Counted from the first letter of the stretch, positions 33,720 to 60,873 are shown. The stretch is DNA of 64,000 nt from Alentia gelatinosa (GCA_950022655.1 OX465584.1:28927469-28991468), one strand, 5' to 3'. A program made the numbers and translations. Notes: a model not told the origin generated them from the letters alone.

Positions 33720-34135
33720 TTTATGAAGTCTTATTTATATGAATAAGCGTACTACAATGTACGTATGAATATTAATAATAATATTGAAGTTTGATAATTG
33801 ACAAGAATATGTTGTATGTCAATTATAATGATAATAACATATGAAGTATAGTTATTATGTATTATTACATAAGAGTAATAAGATAATAATAAAAATATAG
33901 CCCTACGAGTGAAGTGAGTAGGAGAGAAAAGGTGAGGGTGGGTGGGTAGAAAAATGTACGTCAGTACGGTAGGACAGCTGAGCGAATTGTGAGGCTGAGG
34001 TGAGTGCACCGCTCACGCAGGTCGGTTCGCGGTGCGTGGTGATAGCGAGAGGGGGCGCGAGGAGAGCGCTGGTGGTGAAGTGTGTCACCAGGGGGGGCAA
34101 TGACCACTCCTGACCAAAGGCCATGAGTCACCTTT
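33720..34135 (-). repeat. Dispersed 415-bp repeat with ATT-rich tail
   Basis: Reverse-complemented, this block matches 61675-62060 over GGCCTTTGGTCA, GTGGTCATTGCCCCCCCTGG, CTACCCACCCACCCTCACCT and CTACTCAC. It then runs into an ATTATTA-rich tail in both copies. A poly-purine/AT tail with divergent copies fits an old retroposon or MITE. Confidence 0.7.
33902..33922 (+). repeat. Mini-palindrome with GA/GA and GAA loop
   Basis: CCTAC pairs with GTAGG, GA faces GA, GT faces GT (two wobble pairs) and the loop is GAA. The homologous position in the sister repeat (61893-61912, minus strand) has TAC/GTA, GA facing GA and a GTA loop, with one mismatch. Confidence 0.45.
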
Positions 34136-34259
34136 TAACCTAGAAACGTTCAAGAAGGTGGCGATGAATCACAAATAAAACAACAACAGACACAAAAATT
34201 CTTTTTGTAAAGAATACATTATTGATGGAACCAAGGGTACAAAGTGGGTTGGTATCATA

Positions 34260-34310
34260 AGTTCACGACGTTTCGGGCTAATCAATGGCGCTTTATCAGG
34301 TGACTTAAAA
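34260..34310 (-). other. Possible degenerate hammerhead-like motif of a Penelope-type end
   Basis: On the minus strand CCTGATAAAGCGCC is followed by an 8-9-base spacer and GCCCGAAACGTCG. A hammerhead core would need CTGATGA then stem II then GAAA; the first box here has A for G, and stem II is short. It resembles the CTGATGA...CGAAAC signature found in Penelope-like elements. Confidence 0.25.
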
Positions 34311-34997
34311 ACTGAGATCTTCTGTCATTTCTAAGGAATTTATTCACACAATATATGTTGTGTGTATGTAGTATTTGAAATAGCAACAATATTCTATTGT
34401 TTAATGCGAATTTTGAAATAGCATAAGTATGCTGTGACACCATATTTGATCAACGAACTTAAGTGGCACTCCCTTCACTCAGTTTTTCGTAGTGTGGTGT
34501 TTCGGGTTAATTACGACGGAACAAAAAAAACAACTACTATGATCATGTATAGTATAAAATATAATATCATTGGCATCTAAGCCCTGGGGTATCCCACCAA
34601 GAAGCGGCACATAACAAAAATAACGCAAAATTGTAACGCCTAAAATAGATTCTACATTTTGCTACATCATTACTTTATGTGAGGTCTTTGTATTAAAAGA
34701 GACCGGAGAACTGTAAAATAACAGAATAACTAAGAAATACTTGCAATAACATGGCTGTTACAGAGTAAAAAGGAGAGAGATATCTACCAACTGCAAAATA
34801 ACAGATATTGAATGAAGTTCCCAGTGAATATATTATATATTACTAGTCGCTACAACAGCCGTGTTCTAATATCAATCCAAAGATTATTGCACTTTATTAT
34901 ATCATCCATGGAGGTTCGACCTCCAGGGACCTAAAGGCCTCTCCCTACACACTCAACGACGCTTAAGCATATAAGACAGCGACACACAGATTATTCC

Positions 34998-35055
34998 ACT
35001 CTCCTAGCAGATCTTTCGCGGCACCATCGCTTGATAATCTCTGCCTCAACCCAAC
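34998..35055 (+). repeat. Partial copy of the TGACGTCAT dispersed repeat
   Basis: CTCTCCTAGCAGATCTTTCG and AATCTCTGCCTCAACCC match 16890-16945. The TGACGTCAT half is absent. Confidence 0.5.
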
Positions 35056-35539
35056 GCTGGTTCCCTGGTATCTAAATAAGGACAGGGGAACCAGCTAAAA
35101 TTTCAGATTCAAAACAAGGCAACTGTCAAAAGTTTTGAAACTCAAAGAACTCATATATTATGAGTTGTGATATGTGGGAATTGTTAAATGAGCCTAATAG
35201 ACAATCCTGCTGTTTTGTTTTGAGTTCTAAACCACTTTATTATGTGAATCCACAGTTGATTAGACTGCCCCTTCAAGTGAGCTCAAAACAAAACAAAACC
35301 CAATAACACATAAGGTGCTATTCACTGTAGAAAGTAATCCCATAGATCCTATCTGGCTTTATATACATAGTAACAGAAATTAGTGTATATTATTTACCAA
35401 ATAGATATGTTCATCTCTATTAACAAGAAGAACATAAAATAAACCCCAAATCCCTGAGAATTTAGGATATTTAAAAAGACTGACGGATGGGACCGATTCT
35501 GTCCCAAACAGGCAGGTTGGTGCAGAGATACTATCAAGA

Positions 35540-35816
35540 GACGTCACGAGTTTGAGTCTGAGCTTATTTATGCCACACATTTTGTAGGCTCCATAATTTC
35601 ACGAGTCGAAGACGAGTGACATTAAGGAGCCAACAAAATGAGTGGCATAAATAAGCTCAAACTCAAACGAGTGGCGTCTAGATTTTATCCTACCCCGTTT
35701 CCATATTTTTTCAGTATCAGAAAGCAGTGGCATAAACAACACTTTATGTCACTACCCGTGACATAAAGAAATCCCATGTTAAGCCTATGGCGCTTTTTAT
35801 TAGGGGTAGGATAAAA
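35540..35816 (+). repeat. GA-interrupted palindrome plus module, locus A
   Basis: The large hairpin is 35540-35678. Stems GACGTCAC/GTGGCGTC, GTTTGAGT/ACTCAAAC continuing to ATGCCAC/GTGGCAT, and GTC/GAC are separated by GA facing GA (outer), AC facing GA (middle) and GA facing GA (inner). The loop is GAA at 35608-35610. The module follows: TTTTATCCTACCCC, a small hairpin TTTATGTCAC/GTGACATAAA, TTAAGCCTATGG and GGGGTAGGATAAAA ending at 35816. Confidence 0.7.
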
Positions 35817-35883
35817 GCAGCCGCAGGAAGTAGAGCGCAGGATCTCTGCTTGGAGAGTGAGATTATTCCTAATCACACCTTTG

Positions 35884-36060
35884 CCCGACGGATCCATCGG
35901 GTCGGTTAGAATCATGTCGCTGTATGCACTTCAGAGACACGATTATGATCGGGTCGGGCATTACTAGCATGGGTTAAATGACCGACCGTCGCTGTACGCA
36001 CTTCACCCACAGTTCCCGATTCTGAGTAGGCCGTTCAAATAGCGACGATATGTATCCCCC
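35884..36060 (+). repeat. CCCGACGGATCC palindrome repeat, also at the right end of the window
   Basis: CCCGACGGATCCATCGGGTC at 35884-35903 is matched by a perfect version at 63821-63840. In both places it is followed by GGGTCGG words and a G-T-A-(C/T)-GCACTTCA phrase. A run of C at 36056-36069 ends the block. Non-coding repeat of unknown class. Confidence 0.55.
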
Positions 36061-36791
36061 CCCCCCCCCGTTCGACATACAAGTATCACTTCAAATTGTA
36101 GAGGACATACAGGCGATGATGAATCTGATATTCTTGATATCTTAATTGAATCTGAAGTCCTTGAATTATATTCTATGAATCCACACCAGCTGCTCGTTGC
36201 TCACCCTGGTTCGGCTCCCGCGGCTCTCTTTGGTCTCACTCCGGTCAGTGTACAAGGCCCCAAAGTTGAGAGGGGTGATCGGCATTATTGTTCGCGATTA
36301 TAATCGTGTTGGAAATTTCGTAGACTGTCGTAGCCTATTGAAGGTGATTTAACAGGAAAATTCTGGAATAAGGTAGGGCGCATATAGATGTATAATCGCT
36401 GTAAATATGATATTATTTGATTAAGTATAAGTGTCTGAAAATAATAGTTTCATATCGGAATTATTATTCTACCATTGTTATATGGTTTAATTTGATTGTT
36501 TTAATGTTTCAAAACAATATCATAATATATTGTAAATAGCTGTAGAAAATTATTCGGATTCATTTAATGTTTCCCACATTATAGTATATATCAATAGTAA
36601 AATCATGCCTGAGATCTACAGTGAATCACCGATGGAATCGTGAGCCAATCGTGACCATGGTTTATGGTTTTGGTCCGAGCAAAGGCGTTTCTACGCTCTA
36701 CGATTTCAAACCATGTCCACGATTTGAACGTATTGGGGACCTCCCGATAGGTCGCGATTTGGGCACTTCAAATCGTAGCTATTGGGAAGTA

Positions 36792-36986
36792 CAGTAGAAC
36801 CTCGCGTAAGCGGACACCCTCCGTTCCGGGCCACAGTGACTGCTTACGCGGGGTGTCCGCTTACACGGGGTTAAATAAACATCTAATATAGAGAACCGTT
36901 CCGACCAAAGGTGTCCGTTAACGCGGGGTGTCCGCATACGCGGGGTGGCCGCATACGCGGGGTGTCCGTTAGGCGGGGTTCTACAG
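36792..36986. mobile_element. Tc1/pogo-type MITE flanked by TA
   Basis: The 195-bp element has termini CAGTAGAACC and GGTTCTACAG (one mismatch) and is flanked by TA on both sides, the duplication made by Tc1/mariner/pogo transposases. The right half carries about three copies of an 18-bp subrepeat of the form GGTGTCCGCATACGCGGG. No coding capacity, so it is mobilised in trans if at all. Confidence 0.8.
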
Positions 36987-37835
36987 TATGTCGTAGGGCA
37001 TCGTGGTAAGTGGGGGCCAGGCTTAAGGATCCAATCAAGGTGATGCTTATTGAATCATGCACAGTGCCTCATAATTTTTTTTATTTGGTTTATTCACAAG
37101 ACATTCGATTATACATCGTCGTTCTTCCACGTCTGTGGGTGAAGGTGCAGAATGCATAATGCAACGTCTATTTTCATTGTACTTAATGATGTTCCATACA
37201 TCAGACCCTATGACGCCTGCCGAAAAATAAATCCCCACTAGCAACGAGAAGTGTTATTCTCTTGCAGAAAACATTGAGTGGGTTTTACACGATGGGATTC
37301 ATGAAACTCACAGGGTGTTTGTCCGAGACAAATTCTGCTGAGATTCTGTACTTGAACACAATTTCTTCGTCTAGATTATAGGGTTCCATTTTCCTGAGAC
37401 ATGTTTTTCCCCTGCAATTGTTGGCGACATTTATATTTCTAAGAAAATGGGTTTGAACTAGTTTGATTATCTACCTAACTATCTATAGATACCATTCGTT
37501 ATCAAATACTTTGCAACACGGGTGACTTGGAATTGAGTGCAAATATTTTAAATTATTAGAAAGTTAAAACTATAAAACAGTCTATTGATGTTGTAAGGTA
37601 TCCCTCACAGAATATATGATGGTCAACTTGGGTACCAAACTGTAATTAATACTCAAGGTCATGTATAACTGGTATTGCTTTTATGTTATAAGACAGTATC
37701 AATAACTATAAATGTATTAAAATATATCCATAGTGATTTTGTTTAGAAAACTCAACCACGATTTATTGTACTACTGCTACCTAGATAGGGCTAGGTCATA
37801 AAAATCAAATTCTTATAGTTGAAACTTAAGCCCCC

Positions 37836-37841
37836 TTTATT
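37836..37841 (-). terminator. Candidate polyadenylation signal of the phosphatase gene
   Basis: AATAAA on the minus strand, 85-90 bp after the stop codon at 37926-37928. A second possible signal lies at about 37762. Confidence 0.5.
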
Positions 37842-37925
37842 GTTTCCTATTACCAACTGTACTCTGTAACAAACAAAAAGGATATCGTACTACCTTAAGG
37901 ATAACAATAAAGAAATACAAAAATA

Positions 37926-52906
<14,981 letters not shown>

Positions 52907-53574
52907 CCTATATCAATAACCACAAGTTAATTTCACAGTGTATCCTATCCTTGGGCCCCATAGCCTATGTTGGGGAGAAATTGTGAATTTCTCAAAATTA
53001 CATTCATAATTGGGTATCAACTTGGAGAGTCATTGAGAGCCAGTGTTCACTCCTTGACTGTAAATGTGATTAGCTCGGCATTAAATCCAGACTTTATCGT
53101 AGACTTGGTGCTCTACCACGTGCTACGATGGACCAATTACAGCCAACCATCAAGTAATCCATATACGGCGAATTCCGGTGCTCAGCGCTGATACAATTCT
53201 GTTCCATAAATGAGTGTAAATCTTCCCACAAGATGTGAAGTGAGTCTACGAGCGACCGAAGCTACAATCAAGTGAGCCCAAGAAACCTCTTATCTAAGTG
53301 AAATCCATGAGCGTACTGTGGGCCACGTGCGTGCTGCTGGGTAAAGGTAGGAGTCACATGACAACGTCACATGATGCATATACTCCTCCTAGCGGTACTG
53401 TGGTGGTGATTGGCAGTAGGGTCATTGACCGGGAACATCGCCAGCTATGTCAATCATCCACTCGGCCGAGATACTCAGCACAGTTACCTGAGATACTCAG
53501 CACAGTTAGCCAAACACATACCGGGCCACATATTCTTTAACGGGTGGTGTGCAAACCAAATTCATCTTTGGATT

Positions 53575-53853
53575 ATTCTGAGATGGTGATATCAGACCTT
53601 TACTATATACCCATGCCGTATATACTCTAAATACGCACCGTTTCGCCATATAACGTAAATATACTGTACGGACCACTGGTCCGTACACTAAAATACGGAC
53701 TACCTTGCCAAACACGTTTATTAACATATCGGTTGTTAAAAATTAGATTAATGATTACTTTAAAAATTTGGGTATATAGTAAAAATATATAGTAAATGCC
53801 ATCTCATTCTGTGACTTGTACAGCATGGTCAGGACGTTATATTCAGATCTGTG
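53575..53853 (-). mobile_element. Element with GTCCGTA palindromes, right copy of an inverted pair
   Basis: Reverse complement of 41455-41765 with roughly 10% differences and a few indels. It starts, on the minus strand, at ATATAACGTCCTGACCATGC. It lies just upstream of the phosphatase gene, while the other copy is in intron 7. Confidence 0.65.
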
Positions 53854-53859
53854 AACGCT

Positions 53860-56047
53860 CTGAAGATATGACAGCTCTTAAGTTTTCCCGGGACCATCAA
53901 TCATAATAACACCATCCAACGAATAAAATTTGACTAAATATGAAGATTAATTCAAAAGCAGCCCTGGGCATGTTGGCAACCTGCATCCGCTAATGAAATA
54001 TCGTATTAGTTCATAGGCACATCTCCCACCGATAACTTAGCATCTGAGAACCAATGATCAGGTTAAATATGAAATAATATCTCACAGACACGCCAATTTG
54101 TTGGCAATTCTGGAAATCGCTGCGTTTTTCGCTTGGTGTGTCTCCCACTTTAGGCAGTTATTGGTATATATATACAAGCAGTTTTGATTTGGACGAGAGT
54201 CAGAATCCAGTCAGCAGCACGCAGAACACCTGAATCATCATCAGCACACTTCGATTGATCAATGCTTCTTTTCATCTTTATTTGGTTTCAATGATTGTAA
54301 CACTGGTACCACATGTATATTGCAATCAACATAGGAAGTTGGAGAACAGAACATCAAAATAATCATCGGCGATTAATCCAGCATGGTTTGAATTTGTTGG
54401 GGATGGAGAGGGTCAAGAGTCCAGATGTTGATCGCCTATGAAAACTAAAATATAGTTGTGGAGGCAGCGTTTTCAACAAAGTATGGATACATCAATGATA
54501 ATCAAGAAAAACCAAATGAATTTGAGGCAATAGAAACAAATTGTTAATATATATGAATGTGGCTCACAGGGGAATGGAAAGAATTGATTCAATTTCTGAG
54601 ACGTTTAATTTGAGGTTATCGCTACCCAAGAAAAAGTACAAGGGATGCAATTATGCTTTTTAGGACGACTAAACGAGTCGGTACTATTAAATCATTAGTA
54701 TGAATGGCCATTAGAGGAATGATAACTAATCATTGAAAAGTCATTAATCGACGCCTTCAGTGTTGCAATCTTCTGTACAGCAAATATAAGCCACCATGTA
54801 TCTGACCTATAGCTGATGTAAAGAGTACGAACAATTATTGCACAGGAAAATCGATTCACCGACCTTTTAACAAGGCGAGCTGCTCATGCAAATGCCGCTG
54901 ACGAACTGCAACGCCAGTGCTGAGCAGTGAAATTCAAATGTCCCTGCATCATCAGGTCCTATCATCAGTAAGTTGCTGTAAATGTCAGGTTGTATGTGCA
55001 CTTATGGCGTGGGCGGCCTTGATGGTATCATTGACACCAGTCTCATTAAGTAGGACCTTCCAATTCAGACTGAGAAGACGTCACTGAAGACCTATAACCA
55101 ATTACAAACAAGAAATTCCCGAGGAAAGTAGGAGTTTGCTCCACCCCCCTCACCTCGCTGAAAACCAGACACCTGAAGCTAGATAGTTATATATGGGGCC
55201 CCGCAAATCGTAGTCAACCCGCAGATAGCTTCTATTTTGACTGGAGGTTAGAGAGGGATCTGTGATGGTTGACAAAAACTTCGAAACATTTCTGTTCCAT
55301 CCCCATGAAAAGTCGGTTGGTAGCAAGGCGGACGTGGTCTGATGCTGTAAATCGTTGTCGGAGGCAAAGAAGCCCTGTTTTGGTTCTGAGAGGGGTGCAC
55401 GCTGGTGCTTAACAACTGATTTTCTATATAGAAAAGTTAACCATTTCAGCAATGAAAACATCAACCTGTTTGAAATCATCATGTCGGTCAGCGGCGCATT
55501 ATTTCACTTTTTTTGGTACTGAAATCGGTCACTCTATCTCTGATTTGATACCTTCCATTTACAAATATTTTGTTGAAGGTTACATAAAATCTGTTGGTGA
55601 GAAGCGCGAATAAACCTGTAAGTACAATGAACAGATCAATCCGAGTTAATTCCATCTGACTCCAATGGCAGGGTGATGCTTGAATGCTGGATAATTAAGC
55701 TCTGTAAGTAAATGCACAATTGAATGTATTTTGGTTTTTTAAAAACATTTATTACCCCCTACTGTAAGCACTCAGCCCAAAGGCTGGTTTCAATGCACAC
55801 CCAGCCCTTCGGAGTACAGTAGTTTTCAACAGTTTGCCAAGAGAGGTAGATAATGAGGTTTCAAAACATATGTACAAACCGCGAAACATGAAACATGCCT
55901 AGTTGCTGATAGTCCATTGTCCAATGTGCCTAAAACGTTGTCATACGATCGCCAGCCGTATGAATATTTGAAGAAAAAAGCCAATCATTGATAACAACAT
56001 GGTGTAGAGAAATTATAACAGATGAAATAAAGTACAGTATAGTCACA
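53860..56047. other. Intergenic stretch upstream of the phosphatase gene
   Basis: AT-rich sequence with no repeat family recognised. A 110-codon frame at 55150-55482 (minus) has varied composition but no motif, no splice support and no known relative that I can name. Confidence 0.35.
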
Positions 56048-56344
56048 TTACAACATTGTCATGGGAATTTGTCTACGGTTTTTCTGTAGTGATTTAAAGT
56101 TTTCAAGAACTGGAGTGCTCCTGATTTTTGTATGCAGGTTGTTCCATTTCTGAACAGCATGAAAAGCCACACTTCTGGTATATGAATGGTTGTTTGGTCT
56201 CTGCACAGTGAACAAGGGAGCCGCTGTGGCTTTAGTGTCTCTACCTGGATTCTGTATATCGGTAGTATTTCCTAAATTTCTGTACATATTGATCATCGTA
56301 TGTCTAAATCTACTGTTCTCAAGACTGTACGATAATTTAAACAC
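56048..56344 (-). pseudogene. LINE ORF2 C-terminal fragment
   Basis: The 98-residue frame includes RPNNHSYTRSVAFHAVQKWN, NNLHTKIRST and LENFKSL, the standard end of CR1/Jockey/L2-type ORF2 proteins (aromatic-x-W-N then a short spacer and F-K). Everything upstream is missing. Confidence 0.65.
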
Positions 56345-56374
56345 GCTTTAAACGAATGGGCAAACCCCTTTGTG

Positions 56375-57180
56375 TACACTGCACGAAACTAACCGCTTTA
56401 TATATGTATACACCCGGCGTATATAGGTATGCTTTTGCGTATACAAGGTAGTCCTATTCCCCATGTGTATACGCCTCATCTGTAGGCGCCTGATTCATAT
56501 ATACGCCTGATTCATATATACGCCTGATTCTGTTGTATATACACCACTAGCGATTAGTTCCAATCTTTGTAACTTGGGGACACCACTGGTAGCATACTTA
56601 ATTTTCCCTTAACCCTCCAAGTCTGTATTATATGAAGAATCCAATGTTATATTATCAATTTTGATTATAAAATTGTTCTAAAACCCTAGTTATTATGTTT
56701 TCATTAAATACATATAATAAACCGAGTTTTGTTTTGTTTTTTTTAACGTTTTTTAAATAGATGTTACTTTCAAAACACCACTCTTCTGTCTTGTTCAAGG
56801 TGAGTGTGTACATGTATATATAAGGATATAACTACAACCTCTACCAACACCACTGAGTGCTCAAGAGTGCACACTGGGGGGAGGAAAGCCGGCCGGGCCC
56901 CGGCCGGGGTATGGCCGGGGAACGGCGAAGCCTTTTTTATTTCTTATAGTACACATGTATACGCCCGGCGTAAATACATCACACAGAGGATATTTCCTCT
57001 CGTATACGTGAGGTGTGAAATACAGCCAAGTCGCGCTCGTATTCAAAAGAAAACAGTTTTGTATACGCCTCATACGCTGGCGTGAAATATGGGCGTATAA
57101 ATATGAAAACAACTCAATATTCAGCTGATCCATGCACTTCAGCGATGGCGTATATATGAATAATCTGGTTTTCATGCAGG
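56375..57180. mobile_element. Foldback element rich in TATACGCC
   Basis: The left end CTGCACGAAACTAACCGC and the right end (reverse complement CCCCTGCATGAAAACCAG) are inverted versions of each other. Inside, TATACGCC or its inverse GGCGTATA occurs at least eight times, in both orientations, including three copies of ATATACGCCTGATTC-like text at 56500-56535. A GC-rich block with GGCCGGGCCCCGGCCGG lies at about 56891. It has no transposase. A partial copy is at 25030-25218. Confidence 0.75.
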
Positions 57181-57199
57181 GGTAGAAGCTATCTGAACT

Positions 57200-57780
57200 C
57201 TTTTTTTCATTTTTTCATTGAGTTAATTGCATCTCTCAAACATACAGTTGAGTTTTTCTGATACAACAGCATCAAATCAAATGGTTGTTGTATTCAGCAC
57301 TCCCAAATGTCAAGAACAATGGGTGCCCTTAAAATAGAATTATTGGCCGTTAACCGTCAACTTAGCAAGTTGATGTAAAAATCAGTCTAATCTGAAATCA
57401 GACTTTCACAAAATCTATATCAAAATATGATATTTGAAATCTACGGCATATTGGCTTAAGGCCTTTTAACCAAAATAGAAATCCTTTTTTTTCCTTTCCT
57501 TTTTTATATATTTTTTATTTGCGCCATAAAAAGCTTAGGTGACATCTGCGTTAGTAGGTAACATACACCTCTGTCCTTGATTCCTGTAAAAAGCAAAATT
57601 GTGGTCAGCCCATCTAGTGACAAATACAAGCTGGTGGACCACAGTAGGTAATAAATACGTAAAAGAACACGCGCAAATACAGATATATTGGGATTCAAGC
57701 AGAATACATTAACAATGACAGCAATTTAATAAAAGAATCGATAATCAAGTTGAATAATGTAATTTAGAACCCACCCAATT
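57200..57780. other. AT-rich stretch without a recognised feature
   Basis: Contains T-rich runs at 57202 and 57486 and no coding evidence. Confidence 0.35.
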
Positions 57781-57787
57781 CTGAGCA

Positions 57788-57840
57788 AAAGTTACGGTGT
57801 GACGTCATAACTACCGCTCACTCTCCCAGCAGCTCTTTCA
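57788..57840 (+). repeat. Copy of the TGACGTCAT dispersed repeat
   Basis: AAAAGTTACGGTGTGACGTC, then ATAACTACCGCTCACTCTCC, match 16855-16905 almost exactly. Confidence 0.6.
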
Positions 57841-58734
57841 ATGACCAGTTCCCAAAGACTTAATGCTCATATTAGGATACGGACTGCTTAAATTTATAGA
57901 CTTGTATTATCGGACGTTTTCAAGGAGCGCTACCATAACTACGTAGTCTGTTCTTCAATCTGTTTTGGAAATGCTGAGTGTGCTTTTTAGGAGACACACT
58001 GAAACTCAAAAAATTCTGTGTCTCAAATGTTTCAAGTTTATGGGTGTGCCAACCACAACTGTAAGGACACTCATACCGGCTAGCCGCCGACGTCTTTGCA
58101 GTATAAATAAACAAATAAAAAAAAAGAAAAGACAAAAAAAGACCTCTCTTATTGGCATTTGGCGAATTTCGCTGAGCGGGCCTCCTGCACCCGGGTTGCA
58201 AGGACAGCATTGAAAAGCATAGGAATAGTTAAACCCTGAGACCCAACACTCGCAGTGTGTAAAATGTTGGTGGTGGCAGCCCCAAAACATTCGGGGCTCG
58301 TATATTAACGCTTCGGGTCATCGCGCAGTTGCAGTGCATAAGACTGGCATCCTATTTAGCAGCATGTTGGCAAATAATACTTTCTTTTAAAACATCTCGC
58401 TGTGAATAAAAACAAATACGACAATTAATTCATGAATAGTTTAATATATACAAGGTTCTGGACTCTCTGATGGTGACATTTTTATTAGTGTTTTATTAAT
58501 TATGAATGTATGGGAAATTGTCATACACGAGTATATTTTAAGATTTTATTGTTTACCAAGAAGTTGAGTGAAAAAGGCAGGGATAGGCCTACTACTCCGC
58601 TCGAATTTGGTTTGTTTCTCAGGAAATGTGGAAATAAGCTAAGAATCTAAATACAGAGGTAGGTATCAAAGCGCCCTCTGTTTCTACTAAATTTTAACAC
58701 TGGTGCTGCCATCCGGTTTCATGAAAATGTAGCA

Positions 58735-59035
58735 GTTTCCCATAGACACCAATAGATAAGCACTCACCTTCTTCAGATGGCCTTCTCATAGAAATTAGCA
58801 TGGTGAATAGTATTTTTTAGCATTTCTCATTTGAATATGGTCCCAACTATCATAATCCAGAATCATTTGAAGATAGCAATAGCACATCAGTGTCATTTAG
58901 CAACAAAGTCAAAATATTGCATTTTCCCATAGACACCAATAGTTAAGCACTTACATTTTCAGATGGTCCTCCCATTGAAGTTAACATGATGACATGCCAT
59001 TTTTTTTGCATTTTCTATTTGCTGATATATGGAAC
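58735..59035 (+). repeat. Tandem pair of about 110-bp diverged repeats
   Basis: TTTCCCATAGACACCAATAG, AAGCACT, CAGATGG and ATATGG occur in the same order at 58738 and 58922, spaced 184 bp. No coding evidence. Confidence 0.6.
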
Positions 59036-60116
59036 TTATATTATCCTGAGTTATTTGCAAAATTCAATAGAATTAAGAAATCACCCAACTACCAGCATTT
59101 ATCTTTAAGAAGGAATATGCTGGTCAACGTAAAATTACACACAGACTCGAGTCATGTCAAGCATGTGTTGATTATTGATATTCACCGAGCTACGCGCCGA
59201 GGAACATGGACAGTGGTTCATTAGAAATGTGTGTCAAGTATTGCCTGATACTTTCGACATAGAAGCCAACGTAACTTGCCGACTTAATTTATTTACCATA
59301 GTTCAACGGCCGTTCATCATGATTTCTAATGGATAGGAGGTGTCCAGATCTAGAGACGTTGATTACATGTACTGTGTCTATTTCCCATAGCATTATCAGA
59401 GTGTGTCATTTGATGGAGAAAGAGATATATGGAAATTACTATGGACAACATGAATTAATGTGTGGATGTGAAGCCATACTTGCCCCCTGTGTATACGAAA
59501 AAACTATGGACTGTGTTTTAACATTAATATATTGAAATCAGAGATGGCCAGAATTCACTAGAATTACATAGATGATTCAGAGGAAATTAGGTTTGTGTGA
59601 GAAGCCTTCATTATTCAATCATTATTGACTGACATGCAAATTTGAACTGACGCCCCAACCCCACAGAAACCCGATTTGACAGCTCTACAGATGACAACAA
59701 ACCAAGCCAGGTTGGTGCCAATTTGCATATATATCATGGTGTTTATTCACGTTGTATTGAATATATCAATATGCATGCTCTGAACATGGCCCAGGTACAA
59801 TTTCAGGTAGGCCTACTTACTTGAGAATTACATATACTAAGATCAGATTCGATGCGCCTTTATGTCTTATCGATTTAAAATTCCAGTTAAATAACCTTCG
59901 AGCTGTTCAAGCAGGAACTAAATAAGCCACCTGTTATCATGGGACATATCAACTATATATTATCTTTGAACTCCACTATCAATAGAATAGGATTGATTCA
60001 ATACAGGTCACACGTAATAAAATCCACTGACAGTTCATAAGTTGTTATGACCGAAGGAAACTGTGGCGAAGACATTTCTCCACTGATATTTCGTACTTTC
60101 CGTCCAGTTCACAGTC

Positions 60117-60323
60117 ATGACGTCTATGGTGAGTACTCTTTTCCCTTTACCATTAATTGAGAATACTGAAGACTAAAGAATCAGAACCAGAATCAGATCG
60201 TAAATTTATATCATTATCACCAGTGATATAATGTTGAACAAAAACCGCGGACAATAATTATTTCTTTTGTTTTTTAGATTTGCTTAAGTACGCTCACGTC
60301 AAGTTCTTATGCCTACATTTCAG
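60117..60323 (+). CDS. Candidate first two coding exons of an unrecognised gene
   Basis: Exon 60117-60128 (ATG ACG TCT ATG) ends at a GTGAGT donor, and exon 60278-60323 lies between TTGTTTTTTAG and GTATTG. Joined they read MTSMICLSTLTSSSYAYIS and leave one base. Exon 61289-61348 accepts that phase without a stop (DKDNEGVPLLLSESRKSSGF). I do not recognise the protein. The support is splice consensus plus phase; a 12-bp coding start is unusual, and a poly(A)-tailed insertion lies between the second and third exons. Confidence 0.35.
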
Positions 60324-60635
60324 GTATTGTAATAAAGATATAAATGAATCATAGTACAATTGAAGAAGTCACATATATGTGGAGTATGGCTTGTGTATAG
60401 CATATACAGGACAATGTTTCAAGTTCGGAGTGTGCTGAATTAAATGAAAATGAATAAATTTGATTTTAAAAAGGGCTTGCATTTCGAACGATATGGTGGT
60501 ATCAGATTCAACTCCTATTCACTGTTATGAAGCCGCTTTGCTTTGGACACTGATATGGAGCAAGCTCTTTATTTGAACTTTATATAGGTGTTTGTGTTTG
60601 TGTCTGTGTGTGTAAAATAGTTAACTTCGCTATGG

Positions 60636-60641
60636 ATATTA

Positions 60642-60691
<50 letters not shown>
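60636..60691. repeat. Microsatellite (ATT)n
   Basis: About 18 uninterrupted ATT units after an initial ATC. Confidence 0.97.
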
Positions 60692-60693
<2 letters not shown>

Positions 60694-60697
60694 AACT

Positions 60698-60699
<2 letters not shown>

Positions 60700-60750
<51 letters not shown>
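60700..60750. repeat. Microsatellite (TG)n
   Basis: About 25 uninterrupted TG units, 9 bp after the ATT tract. Confidence 0.97.
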
Positions 60751-60752
<2 letters not shown>

Positions 60753-60834
60753 TGTGTATGTCCCTTGCATTAGTCTTAAGGACATATAGTATAGATGGAA
60801 GATCGTCAATGTACCTGATGAATTCTATATTGTC

Positions 60835-60873
60835 AATAAACTTTACTTTATAAAAAAAAAAAAAAAAAAAAAA
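60835..60873 (+). other. AATAAA followed by a genomic A22 tract
   Basis: AATAAA at 60835-60840 is followed 11 bases later by 22 consecutive A. An encoded poly(A) tail in this position is the mark of a retroposed RNA copy; its body would lie upstream, including the two microsatellites. Confidence 0.45.

Noticed and set aside
53298..53540. Plus-strand frame beginning MSVLWATCVLLG, like a signal peptide
   Set aside because: No donor or downstream exon on that strand fits, and the following sequence has no conserved features. The phosphatase start is better placed at 52906 on the other strand.
55150..55482. 110-codon minus-strand frame of varied composition
   Set aside because: It could be an exon, but I see no family motif and no convincing pair of splice sites, so I do not annotate it as a gene.
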